64,000 nucleotides of DNA from Parcubacteria bacterium C7867-004 (GCA_001189075.1 LFCN01000006.1:186001-250000), one strand, 5' to 3'; positions 51,028 to 59,468 are shown, counted from the first letter of the stretch. Program-made: numbers and translations. The notes: a model not told the origin generated them from the letters alone.

Positions 51028-51746
51028 ACGACCAAACCAAACAAAGCGCTACCGAAGAGACCGTTCTTGAACGCATTCGTTCAGGCGAGATAACCATGCG
51101 ACCCGGGTCGTTCTTCATCGCCAAAGTGCTCTTCACACTCGTCGTATCGCTGCTCGTGCTCCTTCTTTCCATATGGCTTGCCAGTTTCATATCGTTCGAC
51201 CTGAGGATTACCGGACACGAATCCCTTCTCGGATTCGGCTCCCGCGGCCTGGCGCTATTCTTCAGCATATTCCCCTGGGGATTGGCGACGCTTGATCTGA
51301 TCTTGATAGCTCTGCTCGTTTGGATGTTGCAGCACTTCAGGTTCGTGTACAGGACTCCGCTATTATTCATCATCGCCATACTGATAGTATTCGGCACGGC
51401 AAGCGGACTTCTGTTCGATCGCGAGACCGGGTTCCATGACGACCGATTCGAGGAAGCTGAGGCAGGAGAGCTTCCGATACCGATACAGGAGCTGTATGAG
51501 AATGTGCTCCCGACGGCACCTGAAGACCAGGGCATATATCGCGGGTATGTTACCGGCATCGTTTCCGGAGCGTTCCTGATGACGTATGACGATAATGATC
51601 ACGACGAAGACGATGGCACCTGGATCGTCATGGGCCCTTCAGGTTTCGATACGTCCGCACTTCGGATAGGAGACAAGGTATATGTGGCGGGAGACCGTGA
51701 CGGAAAGACGATCGAGGCATACGGCGTACGTACCTTGGCTCGGTAG
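51024..51746 (+). CDS. Membrane protein, possible anti-sigma partner
   Basis: The 240 residues comprise a 35-residue cytoplasmic N terminus (EETVLERIRSGEITMRPGSFF), three hydrophobic helices up to about 140, and an exported acidic domain with YDDNDHDEDDGTWIVMG and a small beta barrel-like end (LRIGDKVYVAGDRDGKTIEAYGV). No standard zinc anti-sigma motif is present. Coupling to the ECF sigma gene by a 4-base overlap is the main argument for a regulatory role. Confidence 0.65.
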   Translation: MNDQTKQSATEETVLERIRSGEITMRPGSFFIAKVLFTLVVSLLVLLLSIWLASFISFDLRITGHESLLGFGSRGLALFFSIFPWGLATLDLILIALLVWMLQHFRFVYRTPLLFIIAILIVFGTASGLLFDRETGFHDDRFEEAEAGELPIPIQELYENVLPTAPEDQGIYRGYVTGIVSGAFLMTYDDNDHDEDDGTWIVMGPSGFDTSALRIGDKVYVAGDRDGKTIEAYGVRTLAR

Positions 51747-51786
51747 GGCACTGAAATAAGAGGCGGTTCCCGGGTGTACTACCAGT

Positions 51787-51981
51787 ATGCCCACAGAAAC
51801 ACTCGCATACTCGCTCTACGTCTGCCTCGAATGCGGATGGATATATGACGAGACGCTCGGGATGCCCGAGCGCGGTATCCCGCCCGGTACCCGGTGGGAG
51901 AGCCTTCCTGACGACTTCCAATGCGGTGATTGCGATATCCAGAAGCGCGACACTCATATGTGGCAGAAACTCCCCGCATGA
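51787..51981 (+). CDS. Rubredoxin
   Basis: The 64 residues hold one Fe(Cys)4 site: YVCLECGWIYDE and FQCGDCDIQKRD, with the conserved Gly/Pro-rich loop (GIPPGTRWESLPDDF) between. It is a cytoplasmic one-electron carrier. Its stop overlaps the next start (ATGA). Its neighbours suggest it exchanges electrons with the FAD/NAD reductase or a peroxide/oxygen-reducing partner. Confidence 0.92.
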   Translation: MPTETLAYSLYVCLECGWIYDETLGMPERGIPPGTRWESLPDDFQCGDCDIQKRDTHMWQKLPA

Positions 51982-52349
51982 AAAAGGACACCAAGACATT
52001 CCTCTATACCGTACTCGGCATCCCTCTCGTATTGAGTTGGGTGTGGGGGCTTAACGCTGCGAATGAGGCGAGTACGGTGACGTACCAGCGGGAGCATGTT
52101 GCCGAAGCTGTGCCTGAGATAGTGCTGCCGGTTGAACCTGCTCAGGAGGTGGTAGCTGTAGCGACGGCAACTCCCGTGGTGCCTGTCCCTAAGCCCGTGC
52201 GCGCAAAGCCTGTCCCGCAACCTGTGGTAGTTCCCGTGCCGGTAGCTCCACCTGCGGTTGTGACGGTCGTTACGCCTCCGCCTGCCGATCCTGCCCCTAA
52301 ACCTAAGCCGGTGGCGGTGAAGAAGGCACGGCGCACCCGCGCCAGCTAA
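51978..52349 (+). CDS. Membrane-anchored Pro/Val-rich protein
   Basis: The 123 residues comprise an N-terminal membrane helix (FLYTVLGIPLVLSWVWGLN), then a low-complexity Pro/Val/Ala region (PVVPVPKPVRAKPVPQPVVV) and a basic end (KKARRTRAS). It probably spans the envelope as a flexible tether. It overlaps the rubredoxin gene by 4 bases and precedes apbE by 4 bases. No flavinylation motif is seen. Confidence 0.6.
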   Translation: MKKDTKTFLYTVLGIPLVLSWVWGLNAANEASTVTYQREHVAEAVPEIVLPVEPAQEVVAVATATPVVPVPKPVRAKPVPQPVVVPVPVAPPAVVTVVTPPPADPAPKPKPVAVKKARRTRAS

Positions 52350-52353
52350 TGCC

Positions 52354-53280
52354 ATGAAGGAATACGACTACGAGAAGAAGATCATGGGGTCAGAGGCGAG
52401 CTTGAGCATCATCGCGCCTACGCCAGCGATTGCTAACGCTGCGGTAGTTGAGCTCTTTGAGATCGCCGAGAATGAAGAAGCCCGCTTTTCGCGATTTCGC
52501 GAAGAGAGCGAGCTTTCACGACTCAATCGTGAACGCTCGTGCCAGGTTTCCAAAGAGTTCATGGATGCGTTCTTGCTCGGGAAAGAGCTGTACCGCACAA
52601 CGCACGGTACATTCAACCCGCTTGTCGACATTTCCCGTTTCGGATACGACGCGGACATAGCCGTTGTAAAGGGCACGAACCGTATTGGGAAAGAGATTGC
52701 GTCGTACGACACCGATATGGAATCGGTGCTCGTCGATCAGGAAACTATGACCATTTCGCTTGCGGAGGGTCAGAATCTTGATTTCGGCGGATATATGAAA
52801 GGGCATACCGCGGAGAAGATGGCGAAGGCTGCCAAGGGCTGTCAGGGAGTACTGGTAAACCTCGGCGGAGACATCTACGCCCGCGGACTCGATGCAGAAG
52901 GGAAGCCTTTTATCTTCGTAATCGAAGACCCGACTGATGCCGGTATCGACCTCTCATTCTTTGCGACTAATGCGGGGATCGCAACCAGTGGATCCTACAA
53001 CCGCCACTGGAACTATCTCGGTACCCCGTTCTTTCATATCCTCGACGCATCAGGGACCAAGAACCCGGCGACAGAAATCCTGTCGGCCACTGTTATTGCG
53101 CGATCGGGCGCAGAAGCCGACGCATACGCGACTGCAGCTCTTATTCTCGGGATCAAGCCCGCTGAGAGATTCCTTGAGGAGAACGGGTGCGAGTACTGCC
53201 TCATCGGAAAGGACGGCAGTTTGACCTTTTCCGGAGCATTTCCACTTGTTCAGAAAGCTGAATCCTACCTCTATGCCTAA
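52354..53280 (+). CDS. apbE: ApbE-type FAD:protein FMN transferase
   Basis: ApbE covalently attaches FMN to Thr/Ser of target redox proteins. The 308 residues include FSRFREESELSRLNR, THGTFNPLVD, LDFGGYMKGHTAEKM (the FAD/Mg-binding GGxxKG), VNLGGDIYARG, then IATSGSYNRHW and the Mg-binding SATVIARSGAEADAYATAALILG. No signal or lipobox is visible, so it may be cytoplasmic. It overlaps the next gene by 8 bases. A target with a flavinylation motif is not evident in the window. Confidence 0.92.
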   Translation: MKEYDYEKKIMGSEASLSIIAPTPAIANAAVVELFEIAENEEARFSRFREESELSRLNRERSCQVSKEFMDAFLLGKELYRTTHGTFNPLVDISRFGYDADIAVVKGTNRIGKEIASYDTDMESVLVDQETMTISLAEGQNLDFGGYMKGHTAEKMAKAAKGCQGVLVNLGGDIYARGLDAEGKPFIFVIEDPTDAGIDLSFFATNAGIATSGSYNRHWNYLGTPFFHILDASGTKNPATEILSATVIARSGAEADAYATAALILGIKPAERFLEENGCEYCLIGKDGSLTFSGAFPLVQKAESYLYA

Positions 53281-53899
53281 CAAAACATTCTTCACGTTCA
53301 TAGCGTCACTTCAAGAGACGCTCCTCATAATAGGTATCGGAATATCGCTCCTGCTGCCGATGATTCTTGCCTACGCTCCGGCGTATCTGCCGGAGTGGTC
53401 GTACACTGCACTATTCGGGCTGTCGCTATTCACGGTATTCCTCGTGATGATCATCCGCCCGCTTGCTGATTTGTTTCCTAGCGTCACCTGGATACGGCCG
53501 CTCGTGATCTTGCGCAAGGGATTCGGCGTACTGTCGGCATCGATCATCGTGGGGATTATGCTCTCGAAGTTCATGGTCGATGGATTTGTCTACGCGCTCG
53601 ACTTCTTCAGTCCTGAGCACTGGTCGCTTGCTGGCGGCGCCGTGCTCGCGCCGATCGGAGATCTCTCCGCGCTGGTGCTCTTGGTCACGTCTAACAAATA
53701 CTCGAAACGCGTACTCGGCAAGAACTGGAAGCGAATACAGAAGCTCGCGTACGTGTACTTCTATGCAGGCGCCTTGTATGAATTCCTGTTGCTCGATCAA
53801 GTCCTCGCTCTGGTAGCGATGATCCTCGTAACGGCTCTAGTGGGCGCGGCGTATATAAAGAACAACCTGAAGCCCGTGCGCACACCTCAAACCATATGA
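53273..53899 (+). CDS. Ferric reductase-like transmembrane protein
   Basis: The 208 residues contain about six hydrophobic segments, as in ferric reductase/MsrQ-type haem b domains. Candidate haem-ligand His residues are few (only EHWSLAG is obvious), so haem binding is uncertain. The gene order ApbE, membrane protein, FAD/NAD reductase suggests a membrane electron-transfer module. The start (MPNKTF) lies inside the end of apbE and the stop overlaps the reductase start by 4 bases. Confidence 0.65.
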   Translation: MPNKTFFTFIASLQETLLIIGIGISLLLPMILAYAPAYLPEWSYTALFGLSLFTVFLVMIIRPLADLFPSVTWIRPLVILRKGFGVLSASIIVGIMLSKFMVDGFVYALDFFSPEHWSLAGGAVLAPIGDLSALVLLVTSNKYSKRVLGKNWKRIQKLAYVYFYAGALYEFLLLDQVLALVAMILVTALVGAAYIKNNLKPVRTPQTI

Positions 53900-54597
53900 C
53901 TATAAAGCGCATGACCGCGAATATAGGAACCGTACGCGACCTCTCGCCGACCGCGCGTGAAGTCACGCTCCGTCTTCCTGAGCCGCTCGGTTTCTCGCCC
54001 GGCGCGTTCGTGAACGTATTCATGGATGCGGATGGTTCTCGCCTACGCCGTGCCTACTCGATATCCTCCGATGAGAATGCTCAGGATACGGTCACGCTTT
54101 CCATTCGGAAAGGAAGCCCGGGCGGTATGAGCGAGCGCTTCTGGGACGAGCAGATTGAACGCGTGCCGCTCGAGATCATGGGACCGCTCGGAATTAATAC
54201 TGCCGATAAGATCACTGGTAGCAGGATATTCCTATTCGGATTCGGTATCGGCGTGTCAGTGATAAAAGGACTCCTGCCGCACCTGCTTCGAAGGGAAAAT
54301 GTGACAGAGATAACCGTCATGATTGGAAGCAGAAACGAGAAAGAATCCTTATATAAGGGATTCTTCGAGGAATTAGCGGGGCGCGACCCGCGCCTCAGAG
54401 TGAAGATAGTACTCTCGCAGCCGCTCGATGCCGCGTATCCATTCAAGGGATATCTGCAGTACCATGTTGATGACCTCGATTTCAGTGACGCGTCGGTTTA
54501 TATCTGCGGAACGAAGATCGCTGCCGAGTCCCTGAGGGAAGTGATAGAAAAGAAAGGGTCCGCGGTCCGAGAGTTCTTACTAGAAGCGTTCGATTAA
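53896..54597 (+). CDS. FAD/NAD(P)-binding oxidoreductase (ferredoxin reductase fold)
   Basis: The 233 residues comprise a FAD-binding barrel with RRAYSISS and GGMSERFWDE (FNR signature RxYS and GxxS), then an NAD(P) domain with FLFGFGIGVSVIKGLLPHL and the terminal VYICGTKIAAESLREVI. No 2Fe-2S domain is present. It would pass electrons from NAD(P)H to the adjacent membrane protein or to rubredoxin. Last gene of the redox operon. Confidence 0.88.
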   Translation: MTIKRMTANIGTVRDLSPTAREVTLRLPEPLGFSPGAFVNVFMDADGSRLRRAYSISSDENAQDTVTLSIRKGSPGGMSERFWDEQIERVPLEIMGPLGINTADKITGSRIFLFGFGIGVSVIKGLLPHLLRRENVTEITVMIGSRNEKESLYKGFFEELAGRDPRLRVKIVLSQPLDAAYPFKGYLQYHVDDLDFSDASVYICGTKIAAESLREVIEKKGSAVREFLLEAFD

Positions 54598-54600
54598 GCA

Positions 54601-54606
54601 TATACT
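54601..54606 (+). promoter_or_regulatory. -10 box of the DUF305 gene
   Basis: TATACT ends 7 bases before the ATG at 54614, favouring that start over the ATG at 54608, which is only 1 base away. Confidence 0.55.
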
Positions 54607-54613
54607 CATGACT

Positions 54614-55003
54614 ATGAATACCAACACGAAATTCCTCCTTGTCGGACTGCTCGGCATCATTATCGGAATGGGCGGAGCAACGCTTGCGCTGCATGAGCGC
54701 GGCAATGATAGCGATGATGGCCACCGTATGGCAGACGGATCCCGGATGCGAGGCTCAATGAGTATGCAGGGAGAGATGGACGGCATGATGCAGGCTCTCG
54801 ACGGGAAGACCGGAGACGCATTCGATCAGGCCTTCCTGAAGGAAATGATCGTCCATCACCAGGGTGCGGTAGCTATGGCAGAGGCAGCACTAAAGAATGC
54901 CAAGCACCAGGAGATCAAGGACCTCGCCCAGGGAATAATCTCCGCGCAGAATTCTGAGATTCAGAAGATGGGTGAGTGGCAGAAAAGTTGGTACGGTAAG
55001 TGA
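54614..55003 (+). CDS. DUF305 family exported protein
   Basis: The 129 residues comprise an N-terminal helix (FLLVGLLGIIIGMGGATLAL), a Met/Arg/Asp-rich linker and the DUF305 domain with FDQAFLKEMIVHHQGAVAMAEAAL, a four-helix, ferritin-like unit in which HH and Met residues can bind metal, often copper. It is often found in metal or oxidative stress loci. It follows the redox operon but has its own promoter. Confidence 0.88.
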   Translation: MNTNTKFLLVGLLGIIIGMGGATLALHERGNDSDDGHRMADGSRMRGSMSMQGEMDGMMQALDGKTGDAFDQAFLKEMIVHHQGAVAMAEAALKNAKHQEIKDLAQGIISAQNSEIQKMGEWQKSWYGK

Positions 55004-55034
55004 TACAGAGTAGATCAATTTAAATCTCAATGAC

Positions 55035-55110
55035 GCAGCTACAGTAGCTGGGATAAAATACTTTATTATCCTGGCAGCTCAAGCGTTCCTGAGTATCTAC
55101 AGGAAACGCG
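55035..55110 (+). other. Intergenic region with three adjacent hairpins
   Basis: In the gap between the DUF305 and tautomerase genes lie CAGCTACAGTAGCTG, GGATAAAA-TAC-TTTATTATCC and GCGTTCCTG-AGTATCTA-CAGGAAACGC in a row. No protein is visible. It may be a structured RNA or leader, or a terminator followed by unrelated sequence. I recognise no RNA family. Confidence 0.35.
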
Positions 55111-55179
55111 CAGGGCGCAGTAGTTCCGCTAAGACACCCGCCTAGCCATTTGCGCTCTGCTTGGTATAGTTTTCCTATC

Positions 55180-55503
55180 ATGCCAATCATACGAATCGAT
55201 TACGACAAGGAGCAGATCGAGAGCGAGGAAGTGCTAAGGCTTTCCCATGCTCTCCGGGATATCGTGTCTGAGGTAACGGGCATACAAGAGGTATTCGTCT
55301 ATGCTGATAGCCACGAGATCACCATCAAGGCGGATCCGCTTGAGATCTTCATAGAAATGAGCGCTCACCTTGCTACGGATGTTGATGCATTGATGGAGGA
55401 GATCAAGAAACGACTATCAGCATGGAAAGCAGAGGTGGGCTTCACCACACCGATAAACCTCACCATTATCCCGATGCAGTGGAAGATAGAGATCGGTATC
55501 TAA
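55180..55503 (+). CDS. Tautomerase-superfamily-like small protein
   Basis: The 107 residues start MPIIRIDYDKEQIESEEVL, with Pro after the initiator Met as required for the catalytic N-terminal proline of 4-oxalocrotonate tautomerase/MIF proteins, and a beta-alpha-beta repeat follows. The two-fold pattern (SAHLATDVDALMEEIKKRL) fits. The substrate is unknown. An extended -10 (TGGTATAGT, ending 55170) precedes the ATG by 9 bases. The longer frame from 55150 lacks support. Confidence 0.65.
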   Translation: MPIIRIDYDKEQIESEEVLRLSHALRDIVSEVTGIQEVFVYADSHEITIKADPLEIFIEMSAHLATDVDALMEEIKKRLSAWKAEVGFTTPINLTIIPMQWKIEIGI

Positions 55504-55519
55504 AGGCTCAATCGTTCCT

Positions 55520-55954
55520 ATGGCCGAACCAAAGACAAAGGTAACGAAGGCGAGTGTGGAGAAGTTCTTGAGCGGGATAAAGGATGCGCAGAAGCGCGAA
55601 GATTGCACTGCCATATCCAAGATGATGGAGAAGGCGATAAAATCCAAGACAGAGATGTGGGGCGCATCGATCGTCGGCTTCGGTCGCCGGACGTACACGT
55701 ATGCGAACGGGAAAGAGGGAGAGTGGATGGTAATCGGCTTTGCTCCGCGCAAACAGAATATCGCACTCTATGGTCTAAAGGTTTTCACTATGACAACTGC
55801 TGGCCTACAAGAGAAGAAAGGAGAAAACGACTTTCTTTTAAAACTGGGGAAATATAAGGAAGGAGGAGGGTGCCTCTATATCAATAGGCTTTCTGATATC
55901 GATACGAAAGAGCTTGAGAAGATAACAAAGCTTGCAGTAAGTCGAAATAAATAA
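55520..55954 (+). CDS. DUF1801 family protein
   Basis: The 144 residues match DUF1801: VEKFLSGIKDAQKREDCTAISKMMEKA, MWGASIVGFGRRTYTYANGKEGEWMVIGFAPRKQNIALY and LGKYKEGGGCLYINRLSDID. This YdhG/MmcQ-related alpha/beta fold is of unknown function. Its stop overlaps the next start (TAATG). Confidence 0.88.
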   Translation: MAEPKTKVTKASVEKFLSGIKDAQKREDCTAISKMMEKAIKSKTEMWGASIVGFGRRTYTYANGKEGEWMVIGFAPRKQNIALYGLKVFTMTTAGLQEKKGENDFLLKLGKYKEGGGCLYINRLSDIDTKELEKITKLAVSRNK

Positions 55955-56523
55955 TGAACATGCTTTCCATAGAGGACACCAACCGCATGTCTTGGAATGA
56001 GGTCGATGAATGCAAAGATCGGCTATTCAAGCAGATAGAAGCGGAATTCACTGACCCGGAATCCCTCATAATCGCGCCTCTGCTCCGGACAGGAGGAATT
56101 GTCGGCGGCATGCTGTCCATAAAGCTTCGGGCGGTTCAGATGCTCCCGCTCCAGTTCAAGTATTTATATAACCCGACAAAGATCAGTCAGTTGCTCTCGA
56201 TACCCGATTTTCTCGCTGAGGTGCCTAGCCCCATGAACGTTGTTCTGTGCGAAGGGAATACAAGCTCAGGCTCAACCGCGATAAAGGCATCCGCCGCGAT
56301 ACGTGAGAAATATCCGCATGCAAAAGTTTACTTAGCTACGCTGACGAAAGTGTTCGGCGGCCCTGAGGAGCTCGAAGGCATAGAAAAGATATTCTATGGT
56401 CGCCAGACAGATGAAGGATTTAAAGCTACTGCTGAAGAAAAGGAAAGCCTTGATCTAAGAGAAGGGGTTACCGTTTTCCCATGGGAAAATGCTGACGACG
56501 AACTCTCCGATCTAAATGCCTAG
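55954..56523 (+). CDS. Phosphoribosyltransferase-like protein
   Basis: The 189 residues have a type I PRTase core: APLLRTGGIVGGMLSIKL as first loop and VVLCEGNTSSGSTAIKASAAI as the PRPP loop, where the usual two acidic residues before the loop are C-E. The end KVYLATLTKVFGGPEE follows the normal strand order. The substrate is unknown; a nucleobase salvage or regulatory role is possible. Translationally coupled to the DUF1801 gene. Confidence 0.75.
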   Translation: MNMLSIEDTNRMSWNEVDECKDRLFKQIEAEFTDPESLIIAPLLRTGGIVGGMLSIKLRAVQMLPLQFKYLYNPTKISQLLSIPDFLAEVPSPMNVVLCEGNTSSGSTAIKASAAIREKYPHAKVYLATLTKVFGGPEELEGIEKIFYGRQTDEGFKATAEEKESLDLREGVTVFPWENADDELSDLNA

Positions 56524-56549
56524 AACAGACTGCTGGTCCTTGAGCCTCT

Positions 56550-56858
56550 CTATTTCTTAGATCGCTTGCTGAGCACCCCTCGCACCGAAGGACTCACCGC
56601 TTTATCCTTGCGGTGGATACAACCGATCCAGCAACAGGGACGGCGCACACCTTCCTTGAGCTTGCTGATAAGACACTCTCGATGCTCCTTTCTCGTCTCC
56701 TCCTTCTTTACGGAGATAACCCAGCAGATCCATTCATTGCGCGCGAGCGGCGTAAGACTCTCCCAGGCAGCGCGTGCGGCCTTGCTTGAGGAAAGAGCCT
56801 TTTGGATATCTGAAGGTAGTGCGTGGGCGGTACCCGCGGAGATTGTTATCGTAGCCAT
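56550..56858 (-). CDS. YdeI/OmpD-associated family protein
   Basis: The 102 residues from MATITISAGTAHALP include DIQKALSSSKAARAAWESLTPLARNEWICWVISVKKEETRKEH, the typical helix pair of the YdeI/OmdA family, then GRRPCCWIGC-like Cys. On the minus strand TACTAT (56865-56870) ends 6 bases before this ATG, so the longer frame was rejected. It is divergent from the phosphatase-like gene, the two -10 boxes lying about 30 bases apart. Confidence 0.8.
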   Translation of the reverse strand: MATITISAGTAHALPSDIQKALSSSKAARAAWESLTPLARNEWICWVISVKKEETRKEHRECLISKLKEGVRRPCCWIGCIHRKDKAVSPSVRGVLSKRSKK

Positions 56859-56909
56859 ACGTACATAGTACTGCAATTTTATTACCGGGAGATGTGCTAC
56901 ATTCTTCGC

Positions 56910-57455
56910 ATGGTTAGCATCATGTACTTCGTCCATGGGACCACCGTCGACAACGAGAATGAGATCTCGTCCGGGTGGTCGGACGCAGAGCTCTCGGAGC
57001 TCGGTATCCGGCAGTCGATCGAGCTCGGAGAGAAAGTCGATGGGGCATCATTCGACGTCGTCTTCTGCTCGGATCTTTCGCGGGCTCGCAAGTCCGCTGA
57101 ACTCGCCTGGGGAGAGACGGTACCCATCATTCCGGACGCTCGATTGCGGGAATGTAATTACGGAACGCTGAATGGCGCAGCTTCCGCGATCGTGGAGCCG
57201 CTGCAGGAGAGAGACATGCATCATACGCCGTTCCCGGAAGGGGAGAGCTATAACGATGTGAAGGACCGCGTCGCTGATTTCCTTGAATTCCTGAAAGCAG
57301 ACTATGACGGGAAGCGCGTTGCTATAGTGGGTCATAAGGCTCCCCAGCTTGCGCTCGACGTATTGCTCAAAGGAATAACCTGGGACGAGGCGCTGGCTCG
57401 CGACTGGCGCAAGACCAAGTCCTGGCAGCCCGGGTGGGAATATACGATTACCTAA
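56910..57455 (+). CDS. Histidine phosphatase-like (phosphoglycerate mutase fold) protein
   Basis: The 181 residues follow the histidine phosphatase pattern: MYFVHGTTVDNENEISSGWSDAELSELG, FCSDLSRARKSAELAW, LRECNYG and the second catalytic His in VAIVGHKAPQLAL. The usual RHG is VHG here, so the phosphate-binding Arg before His is missing. Activity may be altered. TACATT (56898-56903) ends 6 bases before the ATG. It abuts the next gene with no gap. Confidence 0.85.
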   Translation: MVSIMYFVHGTTVDNENEISSGWSDAELSELGIRQSIELGEKVDGASFDVVFCSDLSRARKSAELAWGETVPIIPDARLRECNYGTLNGAASAIVEPLQERDMHHTPFPEGESYNDVKDRVADFLEFLKADYDGKRVAIVGHKAPQLALDVLLKGITWDEALARDWRKTKSWQPGWEYTIT

Positions 57456-58004
57456 ATGAAAAAGGTCATCATCATCCACGGCAACGGGGGAAGCACGGGA
57501 AACGATCAGTGGATACCGTGGCTCGCGGACGAGCTCCGAGGCCACGGCTTTGAAGTGCAGCATCCGACATTCCCGGATAACGTCGAGGCAAAGGGTTCGG
57601 TCTGGCTTCCTTATATTGATGAACTGGGGGCGGATGAGGATACGATTATCGTGGGCTGGTCTTCAGGAGCAGTGGCCGCTATGCGGTATGCGGAAACACA
57701 CAAGCTACGTGCCTCGGTACTGATCGGCGCCTGCCACACAGATCTCGGGGAAGAGAGCGAGAGGGTATCCGGGTATTACGACGCACCCTGGGATTGGGAT
57801 GCTATTCGCGCCAATCAGGTATGGATCGCCCAGTTCGCATCCATAGATGATCCCCTTATTCCCATAGAGGAGGCCAGATTCATACAGGAAAAGCTCGGTA
57901 CCGAGTACTACGAGTCCTCCGATAAGCAGCATTTCGGATATCCCGATTCCATGGACACGTTTCCCGAGGTTTTGGATGTAATCCTCTCGCATGAGGGTGC
58001 ATAA
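57456..58004 (+). CDS. RBBP9/YdeN-type serine hydrolase
   Basis: The 182 residues form an alpha/beta hydrolase: start KVIIIHGNGGSTGNDQWIPWL, nucleophile Ser in IIVGWSSGAVAAMRY, acid region FASIDDPLIPIEEA and catalytic His in KQHFGYPDS. The substrate is unknown. It starts directly after the preceding stop and is probably co-transcribed. Confidence 0.88.
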   Translation: MKKVIIIHGNGGSTGNDQWIPWLADELRGHGFEVQHPTFPDNVEAKGSVWLPYIDELGADEDTIIVGWSSGAVAAMRYAETHKLRASVLIGACHTDLGEESERVSGYYDAPWDWDAIRANQVWIAQFASIDDPLIPIEEARFIQEKLGTEYYESSDKQHFGYPDSMDTFPEVLDVILSHEGA

Positions 58005-58058
58005 GGACATGGTTCGCCCTTCACGCCAAATTAACGTACTACGCTATACTGTACGCAT

Positions 58059-58397
58059 ATGAAATTCTTTGTTACCTATCAGATGCCCCACACAGGACTC
58101 GATGAGTGGATGAAATTACCCGAGGAGGAGCGTAAGGCGCAGGAGAACCAGATGAAGTCCGATTGGGATGCGTGGATGGCTGCGCACAAGGACGTGGTAA
58201 CTGACACCGCAGGAGTCGGCAAGCCGAAGCGTATTCTGGGAGACACTGTTGAAGATGCTCGTAACGATCTTATGATGTACTCATTCGTCGAGGCAGAGTC
58301 GCTCGAAGCTGCTGCAGAGATATTCAAGGGACACCCTCATTTTGGTATCCCGGGAGGAAGCATCGAGGTAATGAAGGTGAACGCGAACGTCAGTTAA
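58059..58397 (+). CDS. YCII-like domain protein
   Basis: The 112 residues resemble YCII/DGPF-domain proteins: MKFFVTYQMP start, WDAWMAAHKDVVTDTAGVGKPKRIL, then SFVEAESLEAAAEIFKGHPHFGIPGGSIEVMKV, with the His-Pro of the dimeric ferredoxin-like fold. The function is unknown. TATACT (58045-58050) ends 8 bases before the ATG. Confidence 0.78.
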   Translation: MKFFVTYQMPHTGLDEWMKLPEEERKAQENQMKSDWDAWMAAHKDVVTDTAGVGKPKRILGDTVEDARNDLMMYSFVEAESLEAAAEIFKGHPHFGIPGGSIEVMKVNANVS

Positions 58398-58409
58398 GAA
58401 CGCCAGGCG

Positions 58410-59438
58410 TTACGGTTCGATAGGCAGGCTGTTCTCCGCTTCCTCCTGATAGAGGTAGCACTCGCCGTCCTCGAGGCAGTAGTGATCGTCGTAGTACTCG
58501 ATGCCGTCCTCTTCGTATGCGGCATCATCTTTCTCGGTCTTCTCTAGTACGCTAGCGAACGCTACGCCAGCGATAAGGCCGATGTAGATAACCGCCAGGA
58601 AGCCGAAAGAGAATATGGGTCCGAGCACCATGCCGAACAGGTTCGCCTTCGGGAGGACAACCGGCTGGTTCGGTTCGAAGAATGTGCGGATGCGAGAGAA
58701 TCTGAGCGCGGTGAACGGATGCGAGCTGTTCGTGTAGACCACCGCTGGCCAGAACTGCGACACGTCGCGCGCCTGTTCTTCGTACGCGGCGGCATCGAGC
58801 GCGGCGCTCCTGCCGTAATTGGCGGTAGCGAGCACGGCCACTGCCTGACGCGCTTTTTCGAGCGAGCTTGCGCCGAAGCGCGCTCCGTAGGCGTCACAGG
58901 TATATTCACAGGCCCTGCTGTATGCGGTATAGAGCCACGGCACCAGGCGGACCGGCGCGAAGAAGCTGCTGAAGAGCGTGTGCTTCCGGACATGATGCCC
59001 GATCTCATGACCGAGGATGAACGAAGTGAGCTCCTTGTCGTTATCGCAGGCGACGAGCAGATCAGTCGTTATAACGACGAAATCTCGCATCACCACCTTA
59101 AGTGCGAAGGCGTTGATCATTCCGCTGCCGTTGAAGACATAGACACTCGGCAATTTCGTAAGGCCGATCCGATCGCTGATGCGCTTTGTCTCAGCATAGA
59201 GATCAGGGTACTGTGTGGCCGATACGCGGATACCGTACCCCTTTATCTGTGCGATGAATAGGCAATTGAGACAGATCCCGAGAAGACCTCCCAGCACTAT
59301 CACGATAAGACCGATTCCGAGTGATGCTATAGCGAACCCAACCCAGAAGATGGTCGCGAGCGCGAAGATACTGAAGAATAACGGACGCTCAGTGGGATAG
59401 ATCAGATCAGGGGAATCAGTGCCGGTGGTTTTTTCCAT
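58410..59438 (-). CDS. M48 family membrane metalloprotease (HtpX-like)
   Basis: The 342 residues have two N-terminal hydrophobic segments, the zinc motif HEIGHH in FILGHEIGHHVRKH, the third ligand Glu in SRACEYTCDAYGARF and two C-terminal segments with a very acidic, Cys-containing tail. It is likely to degrade damaged membrane proteins. I began at MEKTTG (59438): on the minus strand TATGCT precedes it by 8 bases. Divergent from the next gene. Confidence 0.88.
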   Translation of the reverse strand: MEKTTGTDSPDLIYPTERPLFFSIFALATIFWVGFAIASLGIGLIVIVLGGLLGICLNCLFIAQIKGYGIRVSATQYPDLYAETKRISDRIGLTKLPSVYVFNGSGMINAFALKVVMRDFVVITTDLLVACDNDKELTSFILGHEIGHHVRKHTLFSSFFAPVRLVPWLYTAYSRACEYTCDAYGARFGASSLEKARQAVAVLATANYGRSAALDAAAYEEQARDVSQFWPAVVYTNSSHPFTALRFSRIRTFFEPNQPVVLPKANLFGMVLGPIFSFGFLAVIYIGLIAGVAFASVLEKTEKDDAAYEEDGIEYYDDHYCLEDGECYLYQEEAENSLPIEP

Positions 59439-59468
59439 ATGCCAAAAGCATAGCACCCCTATAGAGGG

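Noticed and set aside
58719..59261. Plus-strand frame of 180 residues opposite the M48 protease gene
   Set aside because: Antisense shadow; the protease frame has HEIGHH and membrane segments.
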